A DNA stretch of 64,000 nucleotides. Source: a virus. The DNA lies in IMG/VR virus record IMGVR_UViG_3300022188_000226, positions 52,258 to 116,257 of that record. One strand, 5' to 3'. Made by a program: the position numbers and the translations under genes. Shown piece by piece: positions 50,206-57,623 of this stretch. Below the pieces are notes generated by a model. That model saw nothing but the letters and a program-made list of their open reading frames with translations, was not told the DNA's origin and searched no databases. Numbering within the stretch: position 1 is the first letter of the stretch; every line of letters starts with the position of its first letter.

Positions 50206-50565
50206 GTGCGTAAAATAAGAATTTTAATACTTGAAGATGACGGATTTAGGGTACGGTTTTTTATAGAACGTTTCGGTCACCATGAATTAAAAATAACAGA
50301 GAATGCTAATAACGCTATTGAATTTCTTAAAGAATTCACATTCGATTATTTATTTCTCGATAATGATTTAGGACAAGGTAATGGTGAGGGTATAGATGTG
50401 GCCGAGTTTCTGCACCATAACACAGAAAATCCAAATAACTACGCTATCACTATTATCCATTCATGGAATCGGCCTGCTACAGATCAAATCAAAGCACGAT
50501 TACCTAACGCAGTGGCCGCTCCGTTTAATACCGAACATTTTAATAATTTAAAACTTGACATATAG
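50206..50565 (+). CDS. Receiver-like protein (cyclic-phosphate-processing REC, cREC, type)
   Basis: 119 residues from GTG after AAGAG. IRILILEDDGFRVRFFIERF at residue 4, DYLFLDNDLGQGNGEGIDVA at about 50 and TIIHSWNRPATDQIKARL at about 87 match the cREC variant of the receiver fold (EDD-x-R, LDxDLG, HSxN) more than a standard response regulator, which would have K in place of the HSWN end. Families of this kind are linked to nucleic acid end or cyclic phosphate processing. The alternative is a stand-alone receiver partnering the PAS protein. Confidence 0.7.
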   Translation: MRKIRILILEDDGFRVRFFIERFGHHELKITENANNAIEFLKEFTFDYLFLDNDLGQGNGEGIDVAEFLHHNTENPNNYAITIIHSWNRPATDQIKARLPNAVAAPFNTEHFNNLKLDI

Positions 50566-50582
50566 GATTTAGTGTTTATATT
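50555..50582 (+). promoter_or_regulatory. Sigma70-like promoter
   Basis: TTGACA 50555-50560 inside the end of the receiver-like gene, 16 bp spacer, TATATT 50577-50582. Drives the group at 50642-52308. Confidence 0.75.
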
Positions 50583-50641
50583 ATATTGACGTTAGGATTT
50601 ACTAGATAATCTAGTGATCCATACTACCATTAGGAGGGGTA

Positions 50642-50884
50642 ATGTCAGAGGAATTCGACAATTGTGCTAGGAACGGTGGCAAAATAAGGACAAAGAAGTT
50701 AAAGAATAATAAATACATACGTACTTGTTATGATAAAGATGGTAACTCGTATACCGGAGAAGTTATGGATAAAAAGAAAAAATCCAAGGCTAAAAAATTT
50801 CATAAAAGGAAAGGCGGGCCAAAGGATTTGAATGAATCGTTGTTGGGATTGAAGAAGTATTACGATGAGTGTTACCATAATTAA
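50642..50884 (+). CDS. Small lysine-rich protein
   Basis: 80 residues after AGGAGGGG. The N-terminal half (CARNGGKIRTKKLKNNKYIR, then TCYDKDGNSYTGE) is a small beta unit and the rest is very basic (KKKKSKAKKFHKRKGGPK). Nucleic-acid binding is plausible from charge. No family recognised. Confidence 0.8.
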   Translation: MSEEFDNCARNGGKIRTKKLKNNKYIRTCYDKDGNSYTGEVMDKKKKSKAKKFHKRKGGPKDLNESLLGLKKYYDECYHN

Positions 50885-50896
50885 AAGGAGGGGCCC

Positions 50897-51382
50897 ATGA
50901 ACAGATTTATAGAAATTGACGATGGAGTTGTTGAAGTATTTTTAGCCATTCTTGAAGAACGTTTTCCTAGTTTGGCACAATTAAAAATTAAATTAGTTTT
51001 TGATACTAAGAAAAGAATGAAACAGGGTGAGATTTGTTTGGCTAGTACTGAATTGGCTAATGAAAAGATTAAATTCTTTTCTAAAGATGATGTTGCTATT
51101 GAGGGTTACGATATTGTAATTGTACTTGATATGAAGGCTTGGGGATTAGCTAGTGCTGAAGACCGCAAACGTATTATGTCTCACGAACTTCGTCATGTAC
51201 TTATTACAGAAGAAGGGAAAGTCAAGATACTTCCACACGATATTTCTGACTTTAGAATTGAACAAAAACTTAATCAAGAAAACCCAGACTGGTCATTTAA
51301 ACTTGTAGTACTTGTGGATGATATTTATAAGCAAGAAAAAGAAATGGTAAAACAGGGTAAACAAACTAAAAAGGGAGGGTAG
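50897..51382 (+). CDS. Phage metallopeptidase-like protein
   Basis: 161 residues after AAGGAGGGG. DRKRIMSHELRHVLI at about 90-104 contains HExxH-type zinc ligands as HELRH, with an upstream beta strand (YDIVIVLDMKAWG) and ISDF downstream, the layout of the putative phage metallopeptidase domain (PF18894). Role unknown; it could process host or virion proteins. Third zinc ligand not assigned. Confidence 0.72.
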   Translation: MNRFIEIDDGVVEVFLAILEERFPSLAQLKIKLVFDTKKRMKQGEICLASTELANEKIKFFSKDDVAIEGYDIVIVLDMKAWGLASAEDRKRIMSHELRHVLITEEGKVKILPHDISDFRIEQKLNQENPDWSFKLVVLVDDIYKQEKEMVKQGKQTKKGG

Positions 51383-51384
51383 TA

Positions 51385-51714
51385 ATGACAGACGACATTC
51401 AAAAAGATAGTGTAGTTGATTTGTCTGATTTAACTCCAGAAGAGCAGGAAAGTGCTTGGGAAGACTGGGTAAGGAATGAAGTTAATTCAGCCTTAGATAT
51501 CTATTTACCTATTTCTAAAATTGGACATGTTAACCTTAGTTATAGTGCTGTTGTTTTAGAGCAGACGGAAGCTGGACCAGTGTTCAGTGACAATTTGAAA
51601 GACGCTGTAATGATCTCTTTGGTCTTTGATTTTAAAGATCCAGTTGATATTACGAAACCTAGAATTAACGATGACGATGAAGAAGTTGTTCCAGACGAAC
51701 CAGGCACAGAATAG
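51385..51714 (+). CDS. Hypothetical acidic protein
   Basis: 109 residues after GGGAGGG. Acidic termini (SDLTPEEQESAWEDWVRNEV and DDDEEVVPDEPGTE). Middle is a beta pattern. Probably in one operon with the metallopeptidase-like gene. Function unknown. Confidence 0.8.
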   Translation: MTDDIQKDSVVDLSDLTPEEQESAWEDWVRNEVNSALDIYLPISKIGHVNLSYSAVVLEQTEAGPVFSDNLKDAVMISLVFDFKDPVDITKPRINDDDEEVVPDEPGTE

Positions 51715-51723
51715 GAGTGATAG

Positions 51724-52308
51724 ATGGCAGATGGACTGATCTACTTCATTGATGGTGAGCTTGTTGCCAAACATGGAGAAGCACACGTATACAAAATGAA
51801 CGAAGAGCTTTTTCTTGAAATCGGACCTGGGCATACACTCTGGGCGTTGGAGAGCGAGCTTAAGGACTACATAGTACAGCTAGATGATCTTCCAAAGGGG
51901 CGTTACTTGGAGATCGGCTTAGGGTTAGGGGTTGTATCACGGTACCTATTAACATTCCCACAGGTAGAACATCTTACTACTGTAGAAATTAATCCAGACG
52001 TTGTTGCTGTCCATGCTAAAATTAAAGAAGAGGATCGTAACCTAATTCGGACATACGATCCAGAAAGGCATAGGATTCTTAATGCAGATGGTATTTTATA
52101 CGCATATCAAACCAAACAAAGATATGACTTTGTTTTTATAGACTGTTACGATTGTATTGATGAAGAAACTTTACCTTTAATAGCAGATATGTATGCTGCA
52201 TGTTCTAGAATTTTAAAACCTGGCGGAAAGATTACAGCATGGTTAGATAAATATACCCCTGAACCATATTACACAGCATTTGAACGAATTAAGTCACAGT
52301 ATCAGTAA
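51724..52308 (+). CDS. Class I SAM-dependent methyltransferase, spermidine-synthase-like fold
   Basis: 194 residues. GRYLEIGLGLGVVSRYLLTF at about 60 is motif I, LTTVEINPDVVAVH motif II, YDFVFIDCYDCIDEETLPLI the post-II/IV strand and SRILKPGGKITAWLD motif V. The arrangement resembles spermidine-synthase-fold enzymes, but the polyamine site is not evident. Target unknown; DNA, protein and small-molecule substrates are all possible. Confidence 0.82.
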   Translation: MADGLIYFIDGELVAKHGEAHVYKMNEELFLEIGPGHTLWALESELKDYIVQLDDLPKGRYLEIGLGLGVVSRYLLTFPQVEHLTTVEINPDVVAVHAKIKEEDRNLIRTYDPERHRILNADGILYAYQTKQRYDFVFIDCYDCIDEETLPLIADMYAACSRILKPGGKITAWLDKYTPEPYYTAFERIKSQYQ

Positions 52309-52434
52309 CGTAACACGTATGAAGTTAGGGGAGTAGCTTCTCTCCACAAAACAATTGGTAGAAGAGTCTATTAAAATCCCTGGCATGGATTTAGATTTAT
52401 AGCCTTAACTGAGTATACAAAATAGGAGAATAAT

Positions 52435-53826
52435 ATGTCTTACAAAATTTCAGGAAGTATCGGTACAGATAGTAGAATACTGGTTTTCGATGAAACCACT
52501 GGCACGATAACTGGAAACGAATTAGTTTCCAGTGGAGAATACGAAGTTCTAGATGTTGGCGAAGGGGCTAAAACTGTTTTAGCTAGGAAAAGTGACGGTG
52601 AAACGATCGGTTACGGGAATATTTCACCGATATTTTACGAGGGCTCCGGGTTACTATATACTTTGGATAATCCTAATCCGTATGGTACTTCTACAGATGA
52701 TTATTTCGGTATGAGTACCGCTATTGATGGAAATAATTGCATAGTAGGTGCTCGTGGAGAAAGTAATAATATTGGAAAAGCATACATTTTTGACGTAACT
52801 ACCGGAAATTTATTACATACTTTAGATAATCCTAATGCTTATGGTACTTCTTCTGGTGATAATTTTGGTATTAGTGTTGCCATTTCTGGAAATAAATGCA
52901 TAGTTGGTGCTAATTATGAGGATGATGCTGGTGGTGGTAATTCTGGAAAAGCATATATTTTCGACGTAACTACCGGAAATCTTTTACAAACTTTAGATAA
53001 TCCAAATGCTTATGGTACTTCTCAGGACGATCGTTTCGGTTATAGTGTGTCTATTTCTGGAGACAGGTGTATAGTAAGTGCTTTAAGAGAAGACGATGCT
53101 GGTGGAACAACTTCAGGAAAAGCTTACATTTTCAACGTAACTACCGGAGCCTTATTGCAAACTTTGGATAATCCTAATGCGTACGGTACTTCTGCAAGTG
53201 ATTATTTCGGTTGGAGTGTTTCTATTTCTGGAAATAAATGTATAGTAGGTGCCATTTTGGAAGACGAGGCTGGTGGTTCAAGTCCTGGAAAAGCTTATAT
53301 TTTCAACGTAACTACCGGAAATCTATTACATACTTTAGATAATCCTAACGCATACGGTATTTCTGCAGGTGATCAGTTTGGTTACAGTGTCGCCATTTCT
53401 GGGAATAATTGTATAGTGGGTGCTCGTTATGAAGATGATGCTGAGGGTAGTCAGTCAGGAAAAGCATATATTTTCGACGTAACTACCGGAAATCTTTTAC
53501 AAACTTTAGATAATCCTAACGCATACGGTACTTCTGCAACTGATTGGTTTGGTTACAGTGTCGCCATTTCTGGGAATAATTGTATAGTGGGTGCCCATGG
53601 AGAAGATGATACTGGGGGTACCACTTCAGGAAAAGCCTATATTTTCGATGTAATTACTGGAAATTTAGTACGCACGTTAGATAATCCTAATGCGTACGGT
53701 ACTTCTGCAGATGATTGGTTTGGTAATAGTGTCGCCATTTCTGGAGATAATTGTATAGTAAGTGCTCATTATGAAGACGACACTAGCGGAACAAACTCAG
53801 GAAAAGCATATATTTTTGCTGTTTAA
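52435..53826 (+). CDS. Seven-bladed beta-propeller protein, paralogue 1
   Basis: 463 residues after AGGAGAAT. Residues 1-72 form a compact beta domain (GSIGTDSRILVFDETTG, GEYEVLDVGEGAKTVLARKS) shared by all three paralogues, probably the virion anchor. Then come seven repeats of 57-58 residues, LLxTLDNPNAYGTS-xx-DxFG-xxVAISG-xxCIVxA-xxEDDA-xG-xxSGKAYIFDVTTGN. This FG-GAP/integrin-like pattern closes a seven-blade propeller. Sequence varies mainly at fixed positions just after GTS, after FG and around EDD, in loops. A receptor- or glycan-binding role is inferred. No signal peptide. Confidence 0.85.
   Translation: MSYKISGSIGTDSRILVFDETTGTITGNELVSSGEYEVLDVGEGAKTVLARKSDGETIGYGNISPIFYEGSGLLYTLDNPNPYGTSTDDYFGMSTAIDGNNCIVGARGESNNIGKAYIFDVTTGNLLHTLDNPNAYGTSSGDNFGISVAISGNKCIVGANYEDDAGGGNSGKAYIFDVTTGNLLQTLDNPNAYGTSQDDRFGYSVSISGDRCIVSALREDDAGGTTSGKAYIFNVTTGALLQTLDNPNAYGTSASDYFGWSVSISGNKCIVGAILEDEAGGSSPGKAYIFNVTTGNLLHTLDNPNAYGISAGDQFGYSVAISGNNCIVGARYEDDAEGSQSGKAYIFDVTTGNLLQTLDNPNAYGTSATDWFGYSVAISGNNCIVGAHGEDDTGGTTSGKAYIFDVITGNLVRTLDNPNAYGTSADDWFGNSVAISGDNCIVSAHYEDDTSGTNSGKAYIFAV
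52651..53823 (+). repeat. Tandem repeats, 7 units of about 171-174 bp, propeller paralogue 1
   Basis: Coding tandem repeats, one per blade, with long near-identical stretches (for example the TTTAGATAATCCTAATGC-type segments) suited to homologous recombination. Confidence 0.9.
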
Positions 53827-53840
53827 AAAGAAATGATTCA

Positions 53841-54077
53841 ATGAAAATATATAAATTAGATTTACATAGAATGCTCCATAGGGACGTAAGAAGAACAGTT
53901 ATAAGATTTATTGAGGAACATTGGGGAAAACAAACTGAGCTAGAAATAGTTACAGGTAACAGTGCTAAAATGAAAAGTATAGTAATCGATGTTTTAGACG
54001 AATACAAATTAGATTACCAAATAGGCAGACCACTAGATCTTAATAATAAGGGGTACATAATTACATGGATAAGATAA
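53841..54077 (+). CDS. Smr-domain-like small protein
   Basis: 78 residues. YKLDLHRMLHRDVRRTVIRF matches the Smr LDLHG...A...V motif (HRM for HGM), ELEIVTGNSAKMKSIVIDVL corresponds to the ITGxGxHS stretch (here VTGNSAKM), and NNKGYIITWIR to the final strand. Smr domains bind or nick nucleic acids and act on collided ribosomes or DNA junctions. Only the core domain is present. Overlaps the next gene by 13 bp. Confidence 0.75.
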   Translation: MKIYKLDLHRMLHRDVRRTVIRFIEEHWGKQTELEIVTGNSAKMKSIVIDVLDEYKLDYQIGRPLDLNNKGYIITWIR

Positions 54078-54247
54078 TTTGTGTAAAAACTTATTGTAGA
54101 GGAAAGTTAGTTACTAGTAAAATTTTTGAAGATATTCCGTTGGAATATTGCACAGAGAAAGCAGAGTTTTTGGAGAACGGTATGAGAATAGTAATTTATA
54201 CTGCACCTAAAAATTTAAAAAGATTATTAAAGACGGTACAAATGTAA
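54065..54247 (+). CDS. Hypothetical small protein
   Basis: 60 residues, basic, beta-rich (CVKTYCRGKLVTSKIFEDI, GMRIVIYTAPKNLKRLLKTV). Overlaps the Smr-like gene by 13 bp, suggesting coupling. No motif recognised. Confidence 0.65.
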   Translation: MDKIICVKTYCRGKLVTSKIFEDIPLEYCTEKAEFLENGMRIVIYTAPKNLKRLLKTVQM

Positions 54248-54275
54248 ATATAATGTGTTTTAGAAAAAAAAATAC

Positions 54276-54303
54276 TTGACAAATGGAAAATATGTATTAT
54301 ATT
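54276..54303 (+). promoter_or_regulatory. Sigma70-like promoter
   Basis: TTGACA 54276-54281, 16 bp spacer with TATGTAT, TATATT 54298-54303; leader hairpin AGCGA/TCGCT at 54319-54334. Confidence 0.82.
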
Positions 54304-54364
54304 ATAATCTAATGTGGGAGCGACTTCTATCGCTTCTGTAACTAAGACAAGGGAGGTATTTACT

Positions 54365-54571
54365 ATGTTTGGAGAAATTGTAGCATTAGTTATTGGTGTA
54401 GCAGGCGGAGCAATCGGAATGTTTTTCGTGGCTAAGAACAACGAAGAGAAGTTTACCGCTGCTTTAGGTATTGATTTCGAGCGGATGGTCAATGACCTGC
54501 TAGACAAGACCGAAGTCGATGAAAAAGTTAAGAAATTTATCGACGATGTTAAAGCAAAGTTAAAAAAGTAG
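54365..54571 (+). CDS. Small membrane-anchored protein
   Basis: 68 residues from ATG 54365, chosen for GGGAGGT about 8 nt upstream; a GTG at 54314 lies in the leader hairpin. Residues about 3-22 (GEIVALVIGVAGGAIGMFFV) are one membrane helix with Gly zippers, followed by an amphipathic charged helix (MVNDLLDKTEVDEKVKKFID). Own promoter, so presumably expressed strongly. Role unknown; holin-like or membrane-associated scaffold functions are possible. Confidence 0.78.
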   Translation: MFGEIVALVIGVAGGAIGMFFVAKNNEEKFTAALGIDFERMVNDLLDKTEVDEKVKKFIDDVKAKLKK

Positions 54572-54572
54572 C

Positions 54573-54600
54573 TTGACAAACTGAATTTCAGTATTATATT
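54573..54600 (+). promoter_or_regulatory. Sigma70-like promoter of the first tRNA cluster
   Basis: TTGACA 54573-54578, 16 bp spacer, TATATT 54595-54600; followed by a CTGGG/CCCAG leader hairpin. Confidence 0.8.
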
Positions 54601-54640
54601 ATAAATCGGCTGGGGGCAAAAGTTCCCAGACCCAAGATAA

Positions 54641-54712
54641 TCCAGGGTAGCTCAGCAGGCGGAGCAGACGGCTGTTAACAACCTCGTCGGAGGTTTGAAT
54701 TCTTCTCTCGCA
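54641..54712 (+). tRNA. Degenerate tRNA-Asn(GTT)-like
   Basis: GTAGCTCAGCAGGCGGAGC is a good D-arm, CTGTTAA an Asn anticodon loop and GGAGGTTTGAATTCTTC a T-arm. The 3' acceptor strand TCTCGCA should pair with TGCGAGA but the 5' strand is TCCAGGG, and the anticodon stem GACGG/CAACC does not pair. Probably a damaged or chimeric tRNA, or one needing RNA editing. Confidence 0.55.
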
Positions 54713-54726
54713 AAAGATAACAACAC

Positions 54727-54800
54727 TGGGGCATGGTGTAAAGGTAGCACACAAGGTTTTGGTCCTTGAAGTCTGGGTTCGATCCCTAGTGCCCCAGCCA
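54727..54800 (+). tRNA. tRNA-Gln(TTG)
   Basis: Acceptor TGGGGCA/TGCCCCA, anticodon stem CAAGG/CCTTG with loop TTTTGGT (TTG, codon CAA), T-arm GGGTTCGATCCC, and encoded GCCA end. Complete cloverleaf. Confidence 0.95.
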
Positions 54801-54827
54801 TTAGAGAAAGAATTGTTTAAGACAAAA

Positions 54828-54898
54828 GCGAGTATCGTCCAGTGGTAGGACCTCAGCTTTCCAAGCTGATGACGGGGGTTCAAATCCCTTTACTCGCT
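54828..54898 (+). tRNA. tRNA-Gly(TCC)
   Basis: Acceptor GCGAGTA/TACTCGC, anticodon stem TCAGC/GCTGA with loop TTTCCAA (TCC, codon GGA), T-arm GGGGTTCAAATCCCT. CCA not encoded. Complete cloverleaf. Confidence 0.95.
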
Positions 54899-54937
54899 CA
54901 ATAAAATAAAAATACTGTATGATTTATAGGAGAATAG

Positions 54938-55117
54938 ATGGTAAAACGAATTAATATGAACGATATAGCCCGTGTTGTTGCTTCAAAAGAAGGTGGTAGT
55001 GTTGAAGTAAACATTGCCCAAATTAAAGAGGTCATGAGAATTTTTCTCGAAGAACTTTCTGTTTATGAAGATGATGAAATTCTCGAAGTGGTTAAACGGT
55101 ATAGAAAAGAGGAGTAA
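54938..55117 (+). CDS. Small conserved-looking phage protein
   Basis: 59 residues, ATG after TAGGAGAATAG. MNDIARVVASKEGGSVEVNI, then QIKEVMRIFLEELSVY and EDDEILEVVKRYRKEE: a short two- or three-helix protein of a type common in prophages and plasmids. Lies between tRNA-Gly and the basic protein below. Function unknown. Confidence 0.75.
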   Translation: MVKRINMNDIARVVASKEGGSVEVNIAQIKEVMRIFLEELSVYEDDEILEVVKRYRKEE

Positions 55118-55195
55118 AATAATGATTTATAGATTAATTTTATCTTGCGGAGGTAGCCCCATGACGTAAAACCCCTATAAAGGAGGTGATAAGTC

Positions 55196-55372
55196 ATGGG
55201 TGAACATAAAAGCGGTAAGAAAAATCGCAAATACGGTCGGTCTGACCGTAGACCTTCGCACACTCGTTATAACATGGAAGAGCGTTGGGCTAAGAATAAA
55301 GCACGTCGTATCGCTAAACAAGCTCGTAAAGAGGCGAAAAAACATGCTAAACTAGCTCACAAGAACGGATAA
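55196..55372 (+). CDS. Very basic small protein
   Basis: 58 residues, ATG 5 nt after AGGAGGTGAT. MGEHKSGKKNRKYGRSDRRP start and KARRIAKQARKEAKKHAKLA helix; about 40 percent K, R or H. Probably binds nucleic acid or ribosomes. It has one of the strongest ribosome binding sites in the window and a terminator directly after it, so abundant expression is likely. Confidence 0.8.
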   Translation: MGEHKSGKKNRKYGRSDRRPSHTRYNMEERWAKNKARRIAKQARKEAKKHAKLAHKNG

Positions 55373-55386
55373 TAACCTTTTACTAT

Positions 55387-55425
55387 GGGGTCTCCTCTGC
55401 TTTAGGGGGCCCCTTGTTTTAAATT
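55387..55425 (+). terminator. Rho-independent terminator
   Basis: GGGGTCTCCT (55387-55396) pairs with AGGGGGCCCC (55404-55413) with two G-T pairs, followed by TTGTTTTAAATTTTT. Confidence 0.85.
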
Positions 55426-55430
55426 TTTAC

Positions 55431-55458
55431 TTGACAAACGAAAAAGAATGATTATATT
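55431..55458 (+). promoter_or_regulatory. Sigma70-like promoter of tRNA-Pro
   Basis: TTGACA 55431-55436, 16 bp spacer, TATATT 55453-55458, ending about 11 nt before the tRNA. Confidence 0.82.
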
Positions 55459-55469
55459 ATAAAAAGACT

Positions 55470-55541
55470 CGGGATGTAGTCGCGGGGAGCGACGCCTGCT
55501 TTGGGAGCAGGAGGCGGTGAGTTCAACTCTCGCCATCCCGA
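55470..55541 (+). tRNA. tRNA-Pro(TGG)
   Basis: Acceptor CGGGATG/CATCCCG, anticodon stem CCTGC/GCAGG with loop TTTGGGA (TGG, codon CCA), T-arm with GAGTTCAACTC. Own promoter. Confidence 0.93.
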
Positions 55542-55606
55542 CAAATTTACACAGGAGTCAGCACAATAGTTACATATATTTATTTTAAATGTACTGTTTT
55601 TTACAC

Positions 55607-55634
55607 TTGACAAATGGAAAATATGTATTATATT
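55607..55634 (+). promoter_or_regulatory. Sigma70-like promoter of the tmRNA
   Basis: TTGACA 55607-55612, spacer identical to the promoter at 54276 (AATGGAAAATATGTAT), TATATT 55629-55634. Confidence 0.85.
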
Positions 55635-55693
55635 AATAATGTAACTTATTTATAACTGAGGGAGTCCTTTGTTGGATTACCTTTACAAAATAC

Positions 55694-56061
55694 GGGGGTG
55701 AATTGGATTCGACGTGGTGAAAGAAGCTAAAGATTCGATGCGTAGACGGTACAGACTACGTAAAAACTGTGCAAAAATTATAACTTGCAATTCTATACTT
55801 GATTATGCCTGCGAAATGCTTGAGGCTTCTAAGCCACATAGCGTCAATGGCAACGTTATGGCAGCTATTTAGTAGTTGCCATGGGGTTTGTGAGAACCTA
55901 GCAACAGAATCTCACACAATGTTTGATATTAGTAATCTAACACAGTAGGGTATCAATCCCCTTAATGATTGATTGGTGGAGGCCAGCTGTTTTGGCCCTA
56001 TTATCATCGTCAACCCTTTAGAAGAATCATTGCGGACGCGGTTTCGATACCGCCACCTCCA
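55694..56061 (+). ncRNA. ssrA: Transfer-messenger RNA
   Basis: 5' end GGGGGTGAATTGGATTCGACG and 3' end GGACGCGGTTTCGATACCGC then CACCTCCA are the conserved tmRNA termini; GGGGGTG pairs with CACCTCC with one G-T. A CGTAG/CTACG pseudoknot-1-like stem (about 55740-55770) is followed 10 nt later by GCA (55771), the expected resume codon. From GCA the frame runs 33 codons to TAG TAG (ending NVMAAI). A shifted frame gives CKNYNLQFYT and stops at TGA just before a GCCT/AGGC stem. One-piece form. Rescues stalled ribosomes and tags nascent proteins. The tag is atypical. Confidence 0.93.
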
Positions 56062-56094
56062 CATAACAAATTAACTTACATTTAGGAGATTAAC

Positions 56095-57498
56095 ATGTCT
56101 TATAAAATTTCAGGAAATATCGGTACTGACAGCAGAATACTGGTTTTCGATGAAACCACTGGTACAATAACTGGAAACGAATTAGTTTCCAGTGGAGAAT
56201 ACGAAGTTCTAGATGTTGGAGAAGGGGCTAAAACAGTTTTAGCCAGGAAAAGTGACGGTGAGACGGTTGGTTACGGGAATATCTCACCGATATTTTACGA
56301 GGCTTTCGGATTACTTCATACACTGGATAATCCTAATAAATACGGTACGTCTGAAAGTGATTATTTCGGAGGTAATGTCGCTATTTCTGGAAATAAATGT
56401 ATAGTAGGTGCTCATGCTGAAGATGATGCTGGCGGTACAAGTTCAGGAAAAGCCTATATTTTCGACGTAACTACCGGAAACCTTTTATATACTTTAGATA
56501 ATCCTAATGCATATGGTACTTCTGCAGGTGATTATTTTGGTTACAGTGTCGCTATTTCTGGAGATAAATGTATAGTGGGTGCTTTTCATGAAGATGATAC
56601 CGGCGGTACAAATTCTGGAAAAGCCTATATTTTCGACGTAACTACCGGAAATCTTTTACATACTTTAGATAATCCTAATGCATATGGTACTTCAACAAAC
56701 GATTATTTTGGTACTATTGTCGCTATTTCTGGAGATAAATGTATAGTGAGTACTTATGCAGAAGACGATGCTAGTGGAACAACTTCAGGAAAAGCCTATA
56801 TTTTCGATGTAATTACCGGAAATTTATTACATACTTTGGATAATCCTAATGCATATGGTACTTCAACAAACGATTATTTTGGCGGGGCTGCCGCTATCGA
56901 TGGAAATAAATGTATAGTGAGTGCCAATAGTGAAGACGATGCTGGCGGTACGGATTCAGGAAAAGCCTATATTTTCGACGTAAGTACCGGAAACCTTTTA
57001 CACACTTTAGACAATCCTAATGTATATGGTACTTCTGCACAGGATTATTTCGGTATGTCTGTTGCTATTTCTGGAGATAAATGTATAGTTAATGCTCCTT
57101 ACGAAGACGATGCTAGTGGAACAACTTCAGGAAAAGCCTATATTTTCGACGTAACTACCGGAAACCTTTTATATACTTTAGATAATCCTAATGCATATGG
57201 TACTTCTGAAGGTGATCGTTTCAGTAGCAGTGTAGCTATTTCTGGAGATAAATGTATAGTTGGTGCTCAGTATGAAGACGAGGCTGGAGGATCAAGTTCT
57301 GGAAAAGCCTATATTTTCGACGTAACTACAGGAAATCTTTTACACACTTTAGACAATCCTAATGTATATGGTACTTCTGCACAGGATTATTTCGGTATGT
57401 CTGTTGCTATTTCTGGAGATAAATGTATAGTAGGTGCTTCCGCTGAAGATGACGCTGGTGGAGACTATTCAGGAAAAGCCTATATTTTTGCTGTTTAG
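56095..57498 (+). CDS. Seven-bladed beta-propeller protein, paralogue 2
   Basis: 467 residues after TTAGGAGAT. Same N-terminal beta domain (1-72) and seven 57-58-residue blades as the gene at 52435, nearly identical in DNA over the N-terminal part. Blades differ at the same loop positions (for example NKYGTSESDYFGGNVAISG in blade 1 and NAYGTSAGDYFGYSVAISG in blade 2). Last blade ends SGKAYIFAV as in the other two genes. Located directly after the tmRNA. Upstream 25 bp are shared with the one-blade gene at 62924. Probably an adhesin or decoration protein. Confidence 0.85.
   Translation: MSYKISGNIGTDSRILVFDETTGTITGNELVSSGEYEVLDVGEGAKTVLARKSDGETVGYGNISPIFYEAFGLLHTLDNPNKYGTSESDYFGGNVAISGNKCIVGAHAEDDAGGTSSGKAYIFDVTTGNLLYTLDNPNAYGTSAGDYFGYSVAISGDKCIVGAFHEDDTGGTNSGKAYIFDVTTGNLLHTLDNPNAYGTSTNDYFGTIVAISGDKCIVSTYAEDDASGTTSGKAYIFDVITGNLLHTLDNPNAYGTSTNDYFGGAAAIDGNKCIVSANSEDDAGGTDSGKAYIFDVSTGNLLHTLDNPNVYGTSAQDYFGMSVAISGDKCIVNAPYEDDASGTTSGKAYIFDVTTGNLLYTLDNPNAYGTSEGDRFSSSVAISGDKCIVGAQYEDEAGGSSSGKAYIFDVTTGNLLHTLDNPNVYGTSAQDYFGMSVAISGDKCIVGASAEDDAGGDYSGKAYIFAV
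56311..57495 (+). repeat. Tandem repeats, 7 units of about 171-174 bp, propeller paralogue 2
   Basis: One unit per blade. Blades 5 and 7 share long identical stretches (NVYGTSAQDYFGMSVAISGD), a sign of recent internal copying. Confidence 0.9.
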
Positions 57499-57511
57499 TA
57501 AACAGTTTTTG

Positions 57512-57542
57512 TTGACAAAATAAATCTAAGTAAAGGTTTATT
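57512..57542 (+). promoter_or_regulatory. Possible promoter
   Basis: TTGACA 57512-57517 then 19 bp to TTTATT; the long spacer and poor -10 make it weaker than the others. Confidence 0.4.
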
Positions 57543-57571
57543 AAATAATTTAAGTATTATTAAAAGGAGAA

Positions 57572-57616
57572 ATGACAATTTTTCCAGGATTAAGGTCGTT
57601 GGTTCTTTTGTCATAA
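57572..57616 (+). CDS. Possible 14-residue leader peptide
   Basis: ATG directly after AAAAGGAGAA reads MTIFPGLRSLVLLS and stops 7 nt before the ATG at 57624, which has no ribosome binding site of its own. Translation of the next gene may depend on this leader through coupling. Confidence 0.45.
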   Translation: MTIFPGLRSLVLLS

Positions 57617-57623
57617 ATAACCT

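Noticed and set aside
52651-57495. Regular DNA repeats of about 170 bp as a possible CRISPR or satellite array
   Set aside because: The repeats are in frame, code for propeller blades and have no short palindromic repeat with unique spacers.
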